DNA from: CAWAHD01 sp963781785 | Lineage (GTDB): Bacteria; Planctomycetota; Planctomycetia; Isosphaerales; Isosphaeraceae | Reading direction: 5' to 3' | DNA length: 64,000 nt | Assembly (NCBI GenBank): GCA_963781785.1 | Contig: CAWAHD010000002.1 | Location: 1,736,001 to 1,800,000 of the forward strand | Part shown: piece after piece, positions 29,301 through 37,687 of the stretch | Layout of the letters: every line of letters starts with the position of its first letter | How positions within the stretch are numbered: the stretch's first letter is position 1 | The notes under the pieces: generated by a model | Database searches by the model: none | What the model was told of the DNA's origin: nothing | The model's input: the letters and a program-made list of their open reading frames with translations, nothing else | Program-made: the position numbers and the translations under genes

Positions 29301-32300
29301 ACCCCGAAGCGGCACGAGCTTGGGCGGCAGGTAGATGCCCCCGATCGGCCGGACGAACAGCAGGACCGTGGAGTTTGCCTGATTCGTGTTGATCAACAGG
29401 CGGAGCGACTCGCCGGGGTGGTACTCTTTTCGCTCCGGAATGATCTCGAGGTCGCTATACCGGAAACTCGCACCGTCAAATCCTTGCCCGGTGATCGTGA
29501 GCAGGTAACCTCCTTCGACCGAGTGGCCCTGGCCGTCGTCGATCGTCGCGGCCAGTCGATATTGTCCCGCGGCCGCCGCCTTGATCGCCTGGCGCACGTG
29601 ACCATCGGCGCCCAGAGCCAGGTCCCAGCTCTCCACTCTTGTCTCGACCGGCCGGCCCTCGGCGCCGTAGGAGACCTTGAACAGCTTGACCGTCCCCTTG
29701 CCCGCGACCGGCTTTCGGTCCAGGGTCTGCGCAAATCCCAGCCTCGATCGTGTCGGCGGCGCGGTAGTGGCCGCGATCGACCCACGTGTAGACGGTGAAG
29801 GGCTTGCGCCGACCAGCACGGTCCCCGTTCCCACGATCGCGCGCCGCGACTGGTCGGTGATCTCGGCCGTGATCTCATACCGCTCGTCCAGATCCGGATG
29901 GGCTGACTTGGCAAGACCGGTGTCGATCTCGACCTTGAGTGTCCCGTCGGGCCCGATCGGCAGCTCGGCCTCGGCCACCACTTCCGGAGGCCCTTGGGCG
30001 CGTGGCCACCACCAGGCGATCGGCCGGAGCATCCCCCACTGCGACCAGCCGGGATACCACGCGGCATCCGCGGCGAACCACCAGTAGCCCGGGCCGAACA
30101 GCCAGTCCCAGCGCGCGGCGGGATACCACCGTTCGTCGGCCGGCGTCCGCGTGATCTTGTACTTGACCTTCGCCTCGGTGACCGGTCCGCCGAAATAGTA
30201 GTTGGCCTTGATCGTCGCCGGGACCTTCTCGCCGAGCATCACCGGCCGGGCCGGAGCCTCGATCTTCACCTCGAATTCGGGCTTCTTGTACTCCTCCACC
30301 CGGAACGACCCGCCGCCCTTATTGGGAATGACAAGCTGATATTCTCCCAGCATCGCATCCGAGGCCAGCTCGCACGAACCATCGAATCCTCCCAAGCCGT
30401 CGGCCGTGAACTCCCTGGTGAGGAGCTTGTCGCCCTTGGGATTGATAATCTCGACAGTGAAGGTCTTGCCGGCGAACGCCGCGACATCGGGCTGATCGAA
30501 GCGGGCGCGCTGGACCCAGAATTTGAACCGCACCGGAGCGCCGGGACGATAGACCGGCCGATCCGTGATCGTGTAGACCCGCGTCTGGTCATAAGCGGGG
30601 TCTTGCCTGCCGACGAACCAGATACTGGTGAACCCATGGTGAGCGAAGCGTCCCTCGGGAGTGCTCGCGGTCACGAGCCACTGGAAATTCCCCTGGTGGC
30701 CCTGAGGATCGGCGATCGGCACGATGAGCTGGCCATTATCGTCGGTCTTGAGCGCCAGGTTCTTGGTTTCGAAGCGGACCTGGTTCCGGCGTTGCACCGG
30801 AACCATGCGCCACCCGAACAGCTCGACGTCGGCTCGAGGAACGGGCTGACCGGTACGCGCATCGGCGACGAAGTAGTAAGTCGCATTTGCGAGGGGCTTC
30901 TTGACGATGACTGTGTCGTCGAGCCAGACCAAGATCCGGCTGGTGTTGCCCCCTTCCATCCGAGCCGTGAGTAGGTAGGCGCCGGCCTTCTCGAGCGGCG
31001 TGGTGATTGTCATCCGTTTGTCGAAATGGCCCGGCGCCGGCTCGAGGTCCAGATCCCACTGGGCGGCCTGCCGCCCCAGGTACTGCTCCTGGTTCATGGC
31101 GACCAGACGGGAACCGATGTCATTGATACCGGCCTTCTGCCAGTCGAGCTGACCCGGTTGAGAATTGAAGTAATCCTGGACATCCTTCAAGACGCGGGCA
31201 ACGTCGACGTGGCGTGCCTCGAAGTGCACCCGGCGGCCGTTCCGGAACCGGAAATCGACCGATGCGGCCCGGCCGGCGGGCTGGGTTCCCATCGCCAGGA
31301 ATTGACCCCACGCACCCAGGATCTGATCCAGCCGACGCGTCTTCGCGCCGCCGTTCTTGTCTCCATAACTCTCACGACTTTGCTTCCAGTACGCGGAGGC
31401 TCGGTCGAGCTGGCGGCGATTCTCGAACATCGCCGCCAGGGAATTCAAAGCCTCTTCGCCATGACCGGTCTTCGGATCGGCGGCGATCGTCTCAAAGATC
31501 TTGATCGGATTGAACTCGTCGGGAAGCTTGAACCGCTTGATGCCGGAGGCGAGCCGGGCGATCGTTTCTTCGTCGGTCAGAGTGGCAAGCGCATAAGGGC
31601 CGGAAGCCTCGGGTGGAACGGCGCCATGCGTCCCGTCGCCAAACGCGATTTGCGTCAGGGACTGGGTACCAAACTGGTAGACCAGGAAAGTTGCCAGTGA
31701 CGAGCGCGTGCTGTTAAGCAAACCTGGATCGGCCGAAGCGGCCTCGACAAGCGCCCACCGCCAGCGCTCGCCGTCGTTCCTGGCCTTCTCGAAGCTCTCG
31801 GGAACCCGGTAGTAAACCGGTGTGCCGTCCGCCTCGACGGGCGCACCGGATTGTTGCTTGCCCCAAGAAAAGTGATGATTCTCGTCGTAGTCCGGCAGAA
31901 CATCGAGTGCCGTCAGGACCTGAAGCCGCCACGAGTCGTTTCGCTCCCGATCACCCATGATCGCATGAGCAATCGTCAGAAGATACCGGCCCGCCGCGGG
32001 ACGGTCCGGGTCCAAACGCACCTGATCGAGCCCTTCCAGCAAGAGTTGGAGGGCGCGGGCCCGATCTCGCTCGTAAGCGCCGACATATCGCCCTTCCGCC
32101 CGATTGTAGCCGCGGTGGAATTTGCCCGCGACGATCGTGCCGAAATGCTGCGGGTCGTTCAGATAGCTTTCGGCCGCCGCCTGGAGCACGCGCCAGCTCT
32201 TCTGGTGGACCGCGACGACCGCCTCACGGAAGGCGTCGATTTCGTCGTCCCGCCCGAGCTTCGCCAGACATTCGATGGCTTTCCCCAGATCACCCCCGGC

Positions 32301-32495
32301 GTGCTGGGAGTCGGTCTTCTTGTCGAGCGCGAAGCTCCGGTAGCCCTCGTAGGCATCCTTGTAGTTTCCCGCCGCGAATAGCTTGTCGAGCAGTTCACGC
32401 TTGCGAGGCTCTTGCGTGCGCTCACCCCGGACAGCGCAGCCGGCCAGTAAACAGCAACCCGCCAGTACGATGAAAGCCAGACGGAGGAGATCCAT
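26313..32495 (-). CDS. Lipoprotein alpha-2-macroglobulin with thioester
   Basis: A 2060-residue bacterial alpha-2-macroglobulin, a periplasmic protease trap. The start at 32495 gives a lipoprotein signal MDLLRLAFIVLAGCCLLAGC with the lipobox LLAGC, so the mature protein is membrane-anchored at Cys20; longer upstream frames lack this. An N-terminal 450-residue helical part of TPR-like character comes first, then MG domains (YTITDRPVYRPGAPVRFKF is the canonical MG2 start), a flexible region rich in Met, Gly and Arg at about 1270-1330 that may be the bait, ANVHNKL in the receptor-proximal MG domain, and the thioester YPYGCTEQTLNRF (Cys1523-Gln1526, Cys codon 27927-27929). The squalene-cyclase-like thioester domain includes LSDGGWGWF. 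Two unusual aromatic runs (WYPAARWDWLFGPGYWWF) lie near residue 800. No frameshift in 6.2 kb. Convergent with the ligase gene. Confidence 0.9.
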   Translation of the reverse strand: MDLLRLAFIVLAGCCLLAGCAVRGERTQEPRKRELLDKLFAAGNYKDAYEGYRSFALDKKTDSQHAGGDLGKAIECLAKLGRDDEIDAFREAVVAVHQKSWRVLQAAAESYLNDPQHFGTIVAGKFHRGYNRAEGRYVGAYERDRARALQLLLEGLDQVRLDPDRPAAGRYLLTIAHAIMGDRERNDSWRLQVLTALDVLPDYDENHHFSWGKQQSGAPVEADGTPVYYRVPESFEKARNDGERWRWALVEAASADPGLLNSTRSSLATFLVYQFGTQSLTQIAFGDGTHGAVPPEASGPYALATLTDEETIARLASGIKRFKLPDEFNPIKIFETIAADPKTGHGEEALNSLAAMFENRRQLDRASAYWKQSRESYGDKNGGAKTRRLDQILGAWGQFLAMGTQPAGRAASVDFRFRNGRRVHFEARHVDVARVLKDVQDYFNSQPGQLDWQKAGINDIGSRLVAMNQEQYLGRQAAQWDLDLEPAPGHFDKRMTITTPLEKAGAYLLTARMEGGNTSRILVWLDDTVIVKKPLANATYYFVADARTGQPVPRADVELFGWRMVPVQRRNQVRFETKNLALKTDDNGQLIVPIADPQGHQGNFQWLVTASTPEGRFAHHGFTSIWFVGRQDPAYDQTRVYTITDRPVYRPGAPVRFKFWVQRARFDQPDVAAFAGKTFTVEIINPKGDKLLTREFTADGLGGFDGSCELASDAMLGEYQLVIPNKGGGSFRVEEYKKPEFEVKIEAPARPVMLGEKVPATIKANYYFGGPVTEAKVKYKITRTPADERWYPAARWDWLFGPGYWWFAADAAWYPGWSQWGMLRPIAWWWPRAQGPPEVVAEAELPIGPDGTLKVEIDTGLAKSAHPDLDERYEITAEITDQSRRAIVGTGTVLVGASPSPSTRGSIAATTAPPTRSRLGFAQTLDRKPVAGKGTVKLFKVSYGAEGRPVETRVESWDLALGADGHVRQAIKAAAAGQYRLAATIDDGQGHSVEGGYLLTITGQGFDGASFRYSDLEIIPERKEYHPGESLRLLINTNQANSTVLLFVRPIGGIYLPPKLVPLRGKSAIEEIGIVPRDMPNMFIEALTVAGGKVHDEAREVAIPPVSRVVDMAVQPVQTIYKPGQKAKAKIKVTDPDGKPLAGSIVVAVYDKAVEYISGGSNIPDIKEFFWKWKRHHQPQTESSLDVWFHNLMKKDDIGMQDLGVLGDLMGGGVAMTSEFFSNRPMMAAMGGMAVGRASRDRAMLKADETRTREEVDQMPQLAPFEREFNEISAESLKQKARGEPGGGGPFGGSQSVQPLIRTNFADTAFWMAALTSSADGTAEVEFPLPESLTTWKVKTWVMGLGTKVGQSESEIVTTKDLLIRLQAPRFFVEKDEVVLSANVHNKLKKRKTVQAVLELDGSSLVPLGETAQSVEIAEGSERRVDWRVKVVHEGQAVIRMKALTDEESDAAQMSFPAYVHGMLKMEAFAGAIRPDQEKGQVTFRVPAQRKPDQSRLDVRYSPTLAGVLVDALPYLADYPYGCTEQTLNRFLPAVLTQKVLINLGLDLKAIHDKHTNLNSQELGDARGRAKRRQGYAHNPIFDRAEVTKMASAGIQRLADMQLSDGGWGWFSGYGEFASPHTTALVVHGLQIARQNDLALPPKMLERGDLWLTTYQANQVRLLENAVSQVKPFKASADDIDALVFMVQADGGLRNDRMLSFLDRDRTRLSVYAKAMYGLGLERLGEKQKLAVVLQNLLQYVVQDDENQTAFLKLPNEGYWWCWYGSEIETDAFYLKLLARTAPHGELAPRLVKYLLNNRKHGAYWNSTRDTAFSIEALADYLKASGEDRPDMTVAISLDGQTRKEVKITPGDLFTFDNAFVLEGTALEAGEHNVSFLKKGKGPLYYSAYVTNFTLEDPISRAGLEIKIDRKVYRLVRNDKTADVAGGHGQAVTQLVERYRREPLGDQAVLKSGELVEVELEIESKNDYEYLIFEDYKAAGFEPVEVRSGYTGNDLGAYVEFRDERVAFFARTLARGKHSVSYRLRAEIPGRFHALPARAQAMYAPELRANSDEIQLHVKD

Positions 32496-32685
32496 GGTAG
32501 CCTCGCTGGGTTCGAGCCACCCGCGGCGATTCCGGGGCGATGAAGAGAGACCCCTTTCACTATAACGTTTCGCCCACACCTTTCCTTGAAACTCCAGTTC
32601 ACGATAAACTCTGACGTCAGGTTCTTGATGTCGTGTTGCGCCGTGCCCGAAGCTGACAGCGGTCGATCGCTTGGTTGACGGGATC

Positions 32686-33494
32686 ATGGGGATGATGCGC
32701 GATCGGCGGCTCCTCATTCTGGCGGTGGGGCACCTCATTCTCGGGGTCGTTGCCGGCCTGCTGGCCCACATCCAGCTCAGCGATCCGTTCGGTCTGTCAG
32801 GCGTCCTTCCGCCGTTCGGGTTGAGGGACATTCTCGTGGTGCCGCTCGTCGCCACGGCCCTTTGCCAGGCGCTCCTGCTTGCCCTCTGGGGGGCAACTTC
32901 CAGGGCATCGCCCTGGGCGCGGATGGCCGGGTTGGTCGCCGGGGCGGTGTACCTGGAGGCGCTCTTCCCCCAGGCCATGAGGCGGGAGACCTTGGGCTCC
33001 AGCACCATCACGATCGCCGTCACGACGCTGATCCTCATCGCGGTGCGGACGCTGGGGGTGAGATTCTCTCAAGCGGATCAGCCGGGACATCCCGCCGGAC
33101 CTGAGAATCGAGGGATTGCGGTTTTCGATCTGGGGCATCATGCTCGTCACGGCCGCCGTCGCGCTCTTCGAGCGCCGGGGCGAGGGCTATCGAAGGGACC
33201 CCGAGGCAGGTTGTCCTGCTGATCGTCGTCTGGGCCCTGTGCTTCGTCACCGTGGGGCTGGTCGCCCTCTGGGCGTCGCTGGGGAATGCCCGACCGCGCT
33301 GGCGGGCGCCGGTCGTGTTCGCCGTTTCGCCGGTCCTGGGGGTCTTCTTCGCCGTGGCCGCCCACGCCCACTCGGCCGGGTGGGTCTTGATCGCCCTGAC
33401 CATGTTGCTGTATCCAGCAATCTTGCTCGGGTCACTGCTGGTCGTGCGCTCGAGAGGCTACCGCCTTGTGCGGCAGGTGGCGCCGTTGTCGTAG
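32686..33494 (+). pseudogene. Planctomycete multi-spanning membrane protein, two frameshifts
   Basis: A polytopic membrane protein of unknown function. The first frame encodes three hydrophobic segments (LLILAVGHLILGVVAGLLAH, LVVPLVATALCQALLLALWG, STITIAVTTLILIAVRTLG). A break at the G5 run 33054-33058 moves the sequence into a frame reading LKRISRDIPPDLRIEGLRFS then IWGIMLVTAAVALFE, a phrase common in planctomycete membrane proteins. A second break between about 33150 and 33180 leads to TPRQVVLLIVVWALCFVTVG and two more membrane segments, ending at 33494. The ATG at 32686 was chosen as the first in-frame ATG; 32692 is also possible. It diverges from the macroglobulin gene across a 190-base gap. 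Confidence 0.6.
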
Positions 33495-33623
33495 TGTTCC
33501 CGGCGCAGAGGTATTCGAACTGGCATGTTGCCGCGACTTCAGAGCCACAATCCGTGCGGAGAACGTCGCTGTCGCCTCATGACTTCGGCTGCGACGTGAG
33601 TGGAACGACCGCCCTGATCTGCC

Positions 33624-36569
33624 TCAGTCCTTCTTGAGGAGCGCCGCTGCCTTCTCGATCGCGTCGCGAAACTCGCCGACGAAAACAACCTTCCCCTGGC
33701 GGTCGAGGACCGCGGCGCTCGGGATGCCGCGGACGCCATAGGCCGCGAAGGTCGCGCCGAACCAGCCCGACTCCTTTGCGGCGCGGTCGATGGCCAGCGG
33801 GTACGTCATCCCTCGCCTGGCGGCGAACTCGGCGACCTGCTTGACGGTCCCACTACTGTCGTGCAGCCCGATGATGATGAGGTTCGTCCCGGCGAAGTGC
33901 TCGACCGCATCGCGGACCTCGGGCAACTGTGCAACGCACGGGCCGCAGGTGATGCCCCAGAAGTCCACCAGCACCACCTTGCCTTCCAGCTTGGGCGCGT
34001 CGGTCTTGCCGAACTGGTTCAGCCAGACGGCGGGCTCGATCAAGGGCGCCCGGTCGCCCGCCTTGATTGGTGGGACAAATCGCTTCCGCGTCGCGGCGAT
34101 CTCGTTGGCCCACGCAACGACGTCGGTCACCGGCGCCCGCAGGACACCGCGATTCGTGTCGTCGCGGCCGTCGCGATAGTCGACAATCAAGGTCCCCGCA
34201 GGTACCGAGACGACGAAGCTCTCGGCAGTGATCGGCGTGGTGAGGTCGATCGATTCGATCGTCCTGATCCAGACGGGATTCATGCGGTTCCCGTAAGAAT
34301 GGAGCTCGACGCTCATTCCCGGGATGACAAGCCCTTGCGGGGTCGGCCTGGGCGCAAACTGCCAGCGCTCTGTTGTCGATGATCCGTTGTTGTAACGGAA
34401 CGAATCGCGGTACACAAAGCCGGTCTTCTCGTCGACGACCCGGCGCACGGCGTATATGGCCGTTTTTTCCTCGAGCGTCAGCTTCCCGTTGGCCCGCTCG
34501 GTGATTGCGCCCGCGAAACCTTCGAGATGAAAGGAATTCTCGATGCTCTCGATCGCGAAGCTTACTGTACTTTTATCCGAATTGTCGGTCACGTCGACCT
34601 GGGCGTTTGGAGCAACGTACACGACGCTCTCCCTGCCGTTAGAGACAAGGATTTGGTGGTGAGGTGCGGCCCACTCCTCGCGACGCTTCGGCTGGTCGAC
34701 AGTCACAAGAAAGGTCAGCGCTGCGGCAGGCTCAGCGTCCGGAAACTCGTTGCGGATCAAGTCGAAGATGGGCGGGATACGATCCGGATCGAGCGAGTCC
34801 AGCAATTTCGTGAGCTGCTCGGGATCGATGCCATCGCTCGATTGATAATATCGCGTCGCTCGTGCCCTTCCGCGCCGGATCAGGTCCCTCTGTGTCTTCC
34901 ACCGCTCGTTCAAGCGCTGGATCACCTCGTCCTTCGAGGCCCCAGCGTCCAGGAGACGAGGGTCCGCGACTTTCCTGAAGGAGAACTTGACGACGTTCGT
35001 CGTTCCCGGCGCGAGCGTGAGCAGCGGGTTATCCGCCGGGACCGGCTCGAATCCGGGGACGCGGGTGGGAAAGAATCCGCGCGTTCCCGGAGCCATCACC
35101 ACGCGGAGCCGGCCATCCGATCCGGTTACCGGGTGATCGACGTAGACCGTCTGGCTCGGGACCGGCTTGCACACCCGCGTCGTGTCGGTCTCGTATTCGA
35201 AGCCGACGCCCGCGATTCCTGCTTCAGTCGCCTCCAGGGCGGCTTCGAACATCACCACCGCACCTGCATGGACCTTGACGTCGATCGACGACTCCCTGGG
35301 CTCATTCGGCACCGTGAGCGGCTGCTCGGAGACCACGGCAGCCGCGCCCGGCGGCGGCTCGATGCGGAGTATGTATTTGTCTGGCCGGAGCTGCAAAACG
35401 GCCGTTCCCTCAGTGTTCGTCTTGCCGACGCAGCCACTCCGCGCAATCTTCGTCCCCCGAGCCGTGACCGTCACTCCGGCCGCCGGCTCGCCGGTTGCGG
35501 CGAGGGTCCCACGGACGCGGACCGTCCGCGGGACAACGAACGTATCATTCAAGATCCCTTCATAGCCGAGGCTGAGAACGCCCTGGAACTTCTCGGTGGA
35601 TGTTGCGATCGTCAGGGTATGCCAATCGAATGTGGGTTTGAAGTCGATCAAGGCCAGCAGCTTGGCCTCGCGCGGCAGCCCCGCGATCACATAATGGCCC
35701 TGGTCGTCTGTGTGCGCGGACAGACGCGACGCGGGCATGGATGCGATTCCGCTGAACGGGAGATCGTCGCCTTTCTGCGGGTCGATTGCCGCACAGTACG
35801 ACATACCGGACCCTTCGGGTGCTCGCGGGTCGTTCATATGTCCGACTTGCACGAGCGCGCCCGAGACCGGCTTCCCGGTGTCGTCCGTAATCTTTCCGCT
35901 CAAGCGGGCCGGCGGCCCGAAGATCAGGTCGGCAATGATGGTCTCCCCCGCGTAAAAGACCTGTCCGGATTCCTTCGCGTCGGCCTGGGCGGGCCGCGGT
36001 TCCGGCCGGTAGCTCTGGGTTTTATGCCAGGTGAATGCTCTGCCGGGGGCCCAGCCGGAGACCTCGAATCGACTCTCTGTCGGCTTGGGAATCGCGCTCA
36101 CCGGCGGAGTCAGCACCGGGATCGAGATTCCCCGGAGAATATAGCGGCCATCGCCGCCGGAATTCGTTTTGCCCAGAACTCGGTCTCCGGTAAACATCGG
36201 GTTATCATCAACAACCTGAATCACCGCATCAGGGACCGGGTGGCCATCGCGATCCAGGGCGCAACCTGTGATCGTGACATTGGCAAGCATGCGTCCGAGA
36301 GGGCCTCTGCGGTGACGCACTGGAGACGGCTTCTTGGTCGTCTGTTCGGTCTTTTGTGTGCCTGAGTTCGCTGAGTCGGGCGGGGTGCCGGCCGCTGGCG
36401 CAACAGGGGATTCCGCGGCCCTTGTGGGCTCTGGGATCTGTTCGGCGCGCGCGATCTCGGGACCTCCGATCGAGACCGCGATCACACACAACCGGGCGAC
36501 AAGTATCAGCATAACTGGGGCCTCCGCCCAACGAATGTTTGAGCCCGACAGGATCGAGAACGCGTTCAT
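33624..36569 (-). CDS. Secreted carboxypeptidase-regulatory/TlpA-like thioredoxin protein
   Basis: A 981-residue exported protein. The N-terminus has a hydrophobic signal (APVMLILVARLCVIAVSIGG) and a Pro/Ala/Thr linker. Several carboxypeptidase-regulatory-like beta domains follow (for example ITGCALDRDGHPVPDAVIQV, ARLSGKITDDTGKPVSGALV, VRVRGTLAATGEPAAGVTV). A central region of unknown type spans about 530-800. The last 150 residues are a TlpA/ResA-like thioredoxin domain: GDRAPLIEPAVWLNQFGK, VVLVDFWGITCGPCVAQLPE with the redox pair Cys875 and Cys878, and GIPSAAVLDRQGKVVFVGEF with the cis-Pro loop. A thiol-disulfide role outside the cytoplasm is likely; its partner is unknown. Its ATG overlaps the stop of a BlaI remnant as ATGA, so translation was coupled to that repressor gene. 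Confidence 0.8.
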   Translation of the reverse strand: MNAFSILSGSNIRWAEAPVMLILVARLCVIAVSIGGPEIARAEQIPEPTRAAESPVAPAAGTPPDSANSGTQKTEQTTKKPSPVRHRRGPLGRMLANVTITGCALDRDGHPVPDAVIQVVDDNPMFTGDRVLGKTNSGGDGRYILRGISIPVLTPPVSAIPKPTESRFEVSGWAPGRAFTWHKTQSYRPEPRPAQADAKESGQVFYAGETIIADLIFGPPARLSGKITDDTGKPVSGALVQVGHMNDPRAPEGSGMSYCAAIDPQKGDDLPFSGIASMPASRLSAHTDDQGHYVIAGLPREAKLLALIDFKPTFDWHTLTIATSTEKFQGVLSLGYEGILNDTFVVPRTVRVRGTLAATGEPAAGVTVTARGTKIARSGCVGKTNTEGTAVLQLRPDKYILRIEPPPGAAAVVSEQPLTVPNEPRESSIDVKVHAGAVVMFEAALEATEAGIAGVGFEYETDTTRVCKPVPSQTVYVDHPVTGSDGRLRVVMAPGTRGFFPTRVPGFEPVPADNPLLTLAPGTTNVVKFSFRKVADPRLLDAGASKDEVIQRLNERWKTQRDLIRRGRARATRYYQSSDGIDPEQLTKLLDSLDPDRIPPIFDLIRNEFPDAEPAAALTFLVTVDQPKRREEWAAPHHQILVSNGRESVVYVAPNAQVDVTDNSDKSTVSFAIESIENSFHLEGFAGAITERANGKLTLEEKTAIYAVRRVVDEKTGFVYRDSFRYNNGSSTTERWQFAPRPTPQGLVIPGMSVELHSYGNRMNPVWIRTIESIDLTTPITAESFVVSVPAGTLIVDYRDGRDDTNRGVLRAPVTDVVAWANEIAATRKRFVPPIKAGDRAPLIEPAVWLNQFGKTDAPKLEGKVVLVDFWGITCGPCVAQLPEVRDAVEHFAGTNLIIIGLHDSSGTVKQVAEFAARRGMTYPLAIDRAAKESGWFGATFAAYGVRGIPSAAVLDRQGKVVFVGEFRDAIEKAAALLKKD

Positions 36570-36772
36570 TTCGCACCTCGGTTTACGGGCGGCAACCTGG
36601 AGCCTTGCTCGTCAACAACATGCTTGAGCTCGATCAGGTCCTCTTCGCTGAGCTTCTCAGTCTTGATGATGTTCATGACCAACGATCGGACCGATCCACC
36701 ACAATAGGCCTCAACCAGATCGTCGAGCATCGTCCGGAACGCCGAGCGCAACCGGGTTGACGCCTTGTAATA
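36566..36772 (-). pseudogene. 3' remnant of a BlaI/MecI/CopY-family repressor
   Basis: Only the C-terminal dimerisation part of a penicillinase-type repressor is left: YYKASTRLRSAFRTMLDDLV, then AYCGGSVRSLVMNIIKTEKL and SEEDLIELKHVVDEQ, matching the family pattern L.dlf.GS...Lv..l...e.ls.eel.el. The N-terminal winged-helix DNA-binding domain (about 70 residues) is missing; the open frame upstream (36773-36832, ANKKLCTGSKWHQ) does not resemble it. The remnant lies directly next to the toxin-antitoxin genes, and its stop codon still overlaps the start of the TlpA-like gene. In planctomycetes BlaI genes normally precede BlaR1/M56-type or TlpA-like partners, so this was probably the regulator of the downstream gene. 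Confidence 0.6.
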
Positions 36773-36818
36773 CCCTGCCGTTGACTGATGCCATTTGGAC
36801 CCCGTGCACAGCTTCTTG

Positions 36819-37271
36819 TTAGCGGATGCCAAAAAGCGGTACGCCGACGGTTTGGGCGGCGGTTTTCAGCTTGCCATCCAGGCTGGCCAGCGGCAAACCT
36901 CGCCGCATTGCCAGTTCCAGATAGGCCGCGTCGTAGGAGGTCATGTCGTGGGCGCGGGCCAGGCTCAGTGTGGCGTTCCAGGCGTGCAAGTTGGTCTCAT
37001 CGTCGAGCGTGATCGGCAGAGCTTGCAGCGTCTTCAACATTCGTGCGGCCTGGTCGTGAGTGGATCGTTTTCTTCGTTCGCCCATCAACAGGACGTTGGC
37101 GACTTCCAGCGGCCAGTTGAGGGGAACGAAGGCAGTTTGCCGCGGCAGCCGCCGGGCGACCTGATCGGCGTATTCGCTGCTCTCATCGACGAAATACCAC
37201 GCCATGACGATGGAGCAGTCGAGCACCAGCCCTTCCCGTGCACGTTTGGCGATCCCCCTCTTCTTGCTCAC
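36819..37271 (-). CDS. vapC: VapC-family PIN-domain ribonuclease toxin
   Basis: A 150-residue PIN-domain toxin, an Mg-dependent RNase. The four acidic residues of the active site are in place: LDCSIVMAWYF (first Asp), PLEVANVLL (Glu), TSYDAAYLELAMRRGLPLAS (Asp in the third motif) and SLDGKLKTAA (last Asp). The natural start is GTG 37271, which overlaps the antitoxin stop (CCGTGAGC). In the sequence as given the antitoxin frame reads straight into it, making a 232-residue fusion from 37517; one extra base in the antitoxin explains this. The gene sits where the 5' half of a BlaI-type repressor should be. Confidence 0.85.
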   Translation of the reverse strand: MSKKRGIAKRAREGLVLDCSIVMAWYFVDESSEYADQVARRLPRQTAFVPLNWPLEVANVLLMGERRKRSTHDQAARMLKTLQALPITLDDETNLHAWNATLSLARAHDMTSYDAAYLELAMRRGLPLASLDGKLKTAAQTVGVPLFGIR

Positions 37272-37517
37272 GGCCTTCCCTCCTCGATCATCTCGCGGAT
37301 CGTGGAGATCATCGCCCAGGACGGGTCCGTGCTGGTCGCGGTATTTCAGCATCTCCTCGATGACCTGCTTCACGTCCTTCTTCTCAGCCGCGTCGGCCGG
37401 CACCAGCCTGGCGATCGGCTTGCCGCGTCTGGTGATCGTGATCGATTCTCCTTTCTCGACCCGCGACAGCAGGCGGGGCAGGTGAGTCTTGGCTTCGTAG
37501 GTGCCGACCGATTTCAT
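37268..37517 (-). pseudogene. Phd/YefM-type antitoxin with a one-base insertion
   Basis: An antitoxin of about 82 residues that would bind VapC and repress its own promoter. MKSVGTYEAKTHLPRLLSRV followed by EKGESITITRRGKPIARLVP is the classic Phd fold. A strong AGGAGG lies just upstream of the ATG at 37517. Near 37303-37306 the minus strand reads CTCCACG; removing one C gives LTIREMIEEGRP and a TGA at 37268-37270 that overlaps the vapC GTG, the normal arrangement of such pairs. With the extra base the C-terminal toxin-binding segment is scrambled into LHDPRDDRGGKAV and fused to the toxin. Either the sequence has an indel here or the pair is inactivated. Confidence 0.75.
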
Positions 37518-37687
37518 GAGATACCTCCTCGTCGGAATTGGTCTGATGCACCTAGTCTAAAGCCGGCTGCCTGTTCTGCCAAGTCGATTCCGTGTACTGC
37601 TGGACTCATGGCGGACTTTGGGCCATTCTTGGTGTGAATCAGAGAACAGGGTCTGCGCCTCGCAGAGATCCTTTGGGGATTCGACTC

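Noticed and set aside
32496..33038. 180-codon N-terminal extension of the macroglobulin
   Set aside because: The extension overlaps a divergent gene and would bury the lipoprotein signal peptide that starts at 32495.
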